Source of the DNA: Allodiplogaster sudhausi
Taxonomy: Eukaryota > Nematoda > Chromadorea > Rhabditida > Diplogasteridae
Assembly: GCA_945643635.1 (NCBI GenBank)
Contig: CALZFC010000075.1
Location: 639,501-703,500, forward strand
Direction of reading: 5' to 3'
DNA: 64,000 nt
How positions within the stretch are numbered: the stretch's first letter is position 1; each line of letters opens with the position of its first letter. Shown here piece by piece: positions 61,826 to 64,000 of the stretch. The notes beneath the pieces were generated by a model. The model had not been told where the DNA came from, searched no databases, and saw only the letters and a list, made by a program, of their open reading frames with translations. Both the position numbers and the translations under genes were made by a program.

Positions 61826-64000
61826 GAGAGAAAATATGTTGTCTGGAAAAGGAGGCCGATGTAGGGTGCGTTGTGATGGTGCGGTTCGAAACTATTCGTT
61901 CGTCGTTGTCTAAGGACCTGTAGTTTGAGGTACTTGTGAAGATCGAGTTCGCTGAAAGGCGTGGCTTTATTTAAATTTTGGAATGGCTTTACTTTGTTAG
62001 AGCCGATATAATTCTAAATATGTAAGCTAATTTGCTTTAATTTATTATTTAATATTTCGCTGTAACACAAATGTAAATTCTCTAGTCGCTCGTTTATGGA
62101 CGGTTTTCTATCACACCTCGAAGTTTTTGATATTGCTGCCAGGCTTAACGTTGACTTAAATTTTGAAATCGCTTTACTTTGTTAGAGCCGATATAATTCT
62201 AAATATGTAAGCTAATTTGCCTTAATTTATTATTTAATATTTCGCTGTAACACAAATGTAAATTCTCTAGTCGCTCGTTTATGGATGGTTTTCTATCACA
62301 CCTCGAAGTTTTTGATACTGCTGCCAGGCTTAACGTTGACTTAAATTTTGAAATCGCTTTTCTTTGGTAGAACCGATATAATTCTAAATATGTAAGCTAA
62401 TTTGCTTTAATTTATTATTTAATATTTCGCTGTAACACAAATGTAAATTCTCTAGTCACTCGTTTATGGACGGTTTTCTATCACACCTCGAAGTTTTTGA
62501 TATTGCTGCCATTCTTAACGTTGACTTAAATTTTGAAATCGCTTTTCTTTGGTAGAACCGATATAATTCTAAATATGTAAGCTAATTTGCTTTAATTTAT
62601 TATTTAATATTTCGCTGTAACACAAATGTAAATTCTCTAGTCACTCGTTTATGGACGGTTTTCTATCACACCTCGAAGTTTTTGATATTGCTGCCATTCT
62701 TAACGTTGACTTAAATTTTGAAATCGCTTTTCTTTGGTAGAACCGATATAATTCTAAATATGTAAGCTAATTTGCTTTAATTTATTATTTAATATTTCGC
62801 TGTAACACAAATGTAAATTCTCTAGTCGCTCGTTTATGGATGGTTTTCTATCACACCTCGAAGTTTTTGATACTGCTGCCAGGCTTAACGTTGAGAGAAA
62901 ATATGTTGTCTGGAAAAGGAGGCCGATGTAGGGTGCGTTGTGATGGTGTGGTTCGAAACTATTCGTTCCTCGTTGTCTAAGGACCTGTAGTTTGAGGTAC
63001 TTGTGAAGATCGAGCTCGCTGAAAGGCGTGGCTTGATTTAAATTTTGGAATGGCTTTACTTTGTTAGAGCCGATATAATTCTAAATATGTAAGCTAATTT
63101 GCTTTAATTTATTATTTAATATTTCGCTGTAACACAAATGTAAATTCTCTAGTCGCTCGTTTATGGACGGTTTTCTATCACACCTCGAAGTTTTTGATAT
63201 TGCTGCCATTCTTAACGTTGACTTAAATTTTGAAATCGCTTTTCTTTGGTAGAACCGATATAATTCTAAATATGTAAGCTAATTTGCTTTAATTTATTAT
63301 TTAATATTTCGCTGTAACACAAATGTAAATTCTCTAGTCACTCGTTTATGGACGGTTTTCTATCACACCTCGAAGTTTTTGATATTGCTGCCATTCTTAA
63401 CGTTGACTTAAATTTTGAAATCGCTTTTCTTTGGTAGAACCGATATAATTCTAAATATGTAAGCTAATTTGCTTTAATTTATTATTTAATATTTCGCTGT
63501 AACACAAATGTAAATTCTCTAGTCGCTCGTTTATGGATGGTTTTCTATCACACCTCGAAGTTTTTGATACTGCTGCCAGGCTTAACGTTGAGAGAAAATA
63601 TGTTGTCTGGAAAAGGAGGCCGATGTAGGGTGCGTTGTGATGGTGTGGTTCGAAACTATTCGTTCCTCGTTGTCTAAGGACCTGTAGTTTGAGGTACTTG
63701 TGAAGATCGAGCTCGCTGAAAGGCGTGGCTTGATTTAAATTTTGGAATGGCTTTACTTTGTTAGAGCCGATATAATTCTAAATATGTAAGCTAATTTGCT
63801 TTAATTTATTATTTAATATTTCGCTGTAACACAAATGTAAATTCTCTAGTCGCTCGTTTATGGACGGTTTTCTATCACACCTCGAAGTTTTTGATATTGC
63901 TGCCAGGCTTAACGTTGACTTAAATTTTGAAATCGCTTTTCTTTGGTAGAACCGATATAATTCTAAATATGTAAGCTAATTTGCTTTAATTTATTATTTA
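61826..64000 (+). repeat. Right-end zone E with the duplicated hybrid core
   Basis: L modules lie at 61826, 62893 and 63590. The hybrid core with TTGCCTTAATT recurs at about 62,165, exactly 1,536 bp (3 x 512) after the first, so the scar was itself duplicated. At about 62,338 an S junction (GTTGACTTAAA) sits where the template had an L. Two CCATTCTTAACG S units then follow in tandem. A normal 697-bp step (62893-63590) resumes, and the array leaves the window inside an S core. The L at 61826 has the private change GGCTTTATTTAAA. Confidence 0.85.

Larger units (their letters stand above)
1..64000. repeat. Satellite DNA array filling the window, made of two unit lengths
   Basis: Every line of the window aligns to one repeat family. 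The recurring landmark GGTAGAGCC (GGTAGAACC or TTAGAGCC in some zones) marks each core. It falls at 18, 201, 384, 569 and 900 at the start, giving steps of 183, 183, 185 and 331. The steps stay near 183-186 (S) or 325-331 (L) throughout. From the 77 L modules I estimate about 287 cores. No unit is inverted: all run head to tail in the same direction. No microsatellite, transposon or unique insertion interrupts the array, and both window ends fall inside a unit. Such arrays are typical of eukaryotic heterochromatin. The family and taxon are not recognised. Confidence 0.98.

Noticed and set aside
1..64000. CRISPR array
   Set aside because: Repeats are contiguous units of 183-331 bp with no unique spacers between short repeats, and no cas genes are present.
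1..64000. Assignment to a named satellite family or species
   Set aside because: I compared it from memory with alpha satellite, Drosophila 1.688 and Responder, and tenebrionid satellites and saw no match. The pBuM analogy is structural only.

Overview
The whole 64 kb window is one uninterrupted tandem satellite array. I see no protein-coding gene, RNA gene, transposon, CRISPR array or unique sequence. The array enters at base 1 in mid-unit and is still running at base 64000, so neither edge is visible. Tens of kilobases of AT-rich satellite with nested higher-order repeats indicate a eukaryotic (peri)centromeric or other heterochromatic block, or a satellite-rich sex or B chromosome. I do not recognise the family and cannot name the organism.

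There are two interchangeable repeat units. The short unit (S) is about 183-186 bp and about 31% GC. The long unit (L) is about 325-331 bp. L is an S core carrying one extra module of 142 or 147 bp (about 45% GC), always at the same junction and flanked by the direct repeat TTGA. I counted 77 L modules and estimate about 287 cores in all, hence about 210 S units. The L module holds a good match to a Pol III A box and a near match to a B box, 39 bp apart start to start. This is the only hint of function.

Layout: (A) 1-20,774 is a mixed S/L zone containing a 4,634-bp higher-order repeat (HOR; 4 L + 18 S), plus a segment of about 4.8 kb repeated 12,616 bp downstream. (B) 20,775-23,055 is seven L units with no S. 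A short S bridge follows to 23,973. (C) 23,974-36,628 holds a 2,594-bp HOR (two copies) and a 2,088-bp HOR (three copies). A second run of L units only, six long, lies at about 36,445-38,405. (D) 38,405-55,137 is dominated by S, with L units far apart (up to about 3.5 kb) and a 555-bp trimer HOR and a 1,480-bp repeat inside. A mosaic stretch runs to 56,667. (E) 56,668-64,000 is a dense 1,209-bp HOR (2 L + 3 S) that degrades into 1,024- and 1,536-bp derivatives.

Each zone has its own diagnostic variants, and neighbouring copies are nearly identical. Recombinant units sit where HOR patterns change. This is what local unequal exchange and amplification produce. All coordinates of repeated blocks come from reading by eye: insert positions should be good to a few bases, and block edges to about one unit.
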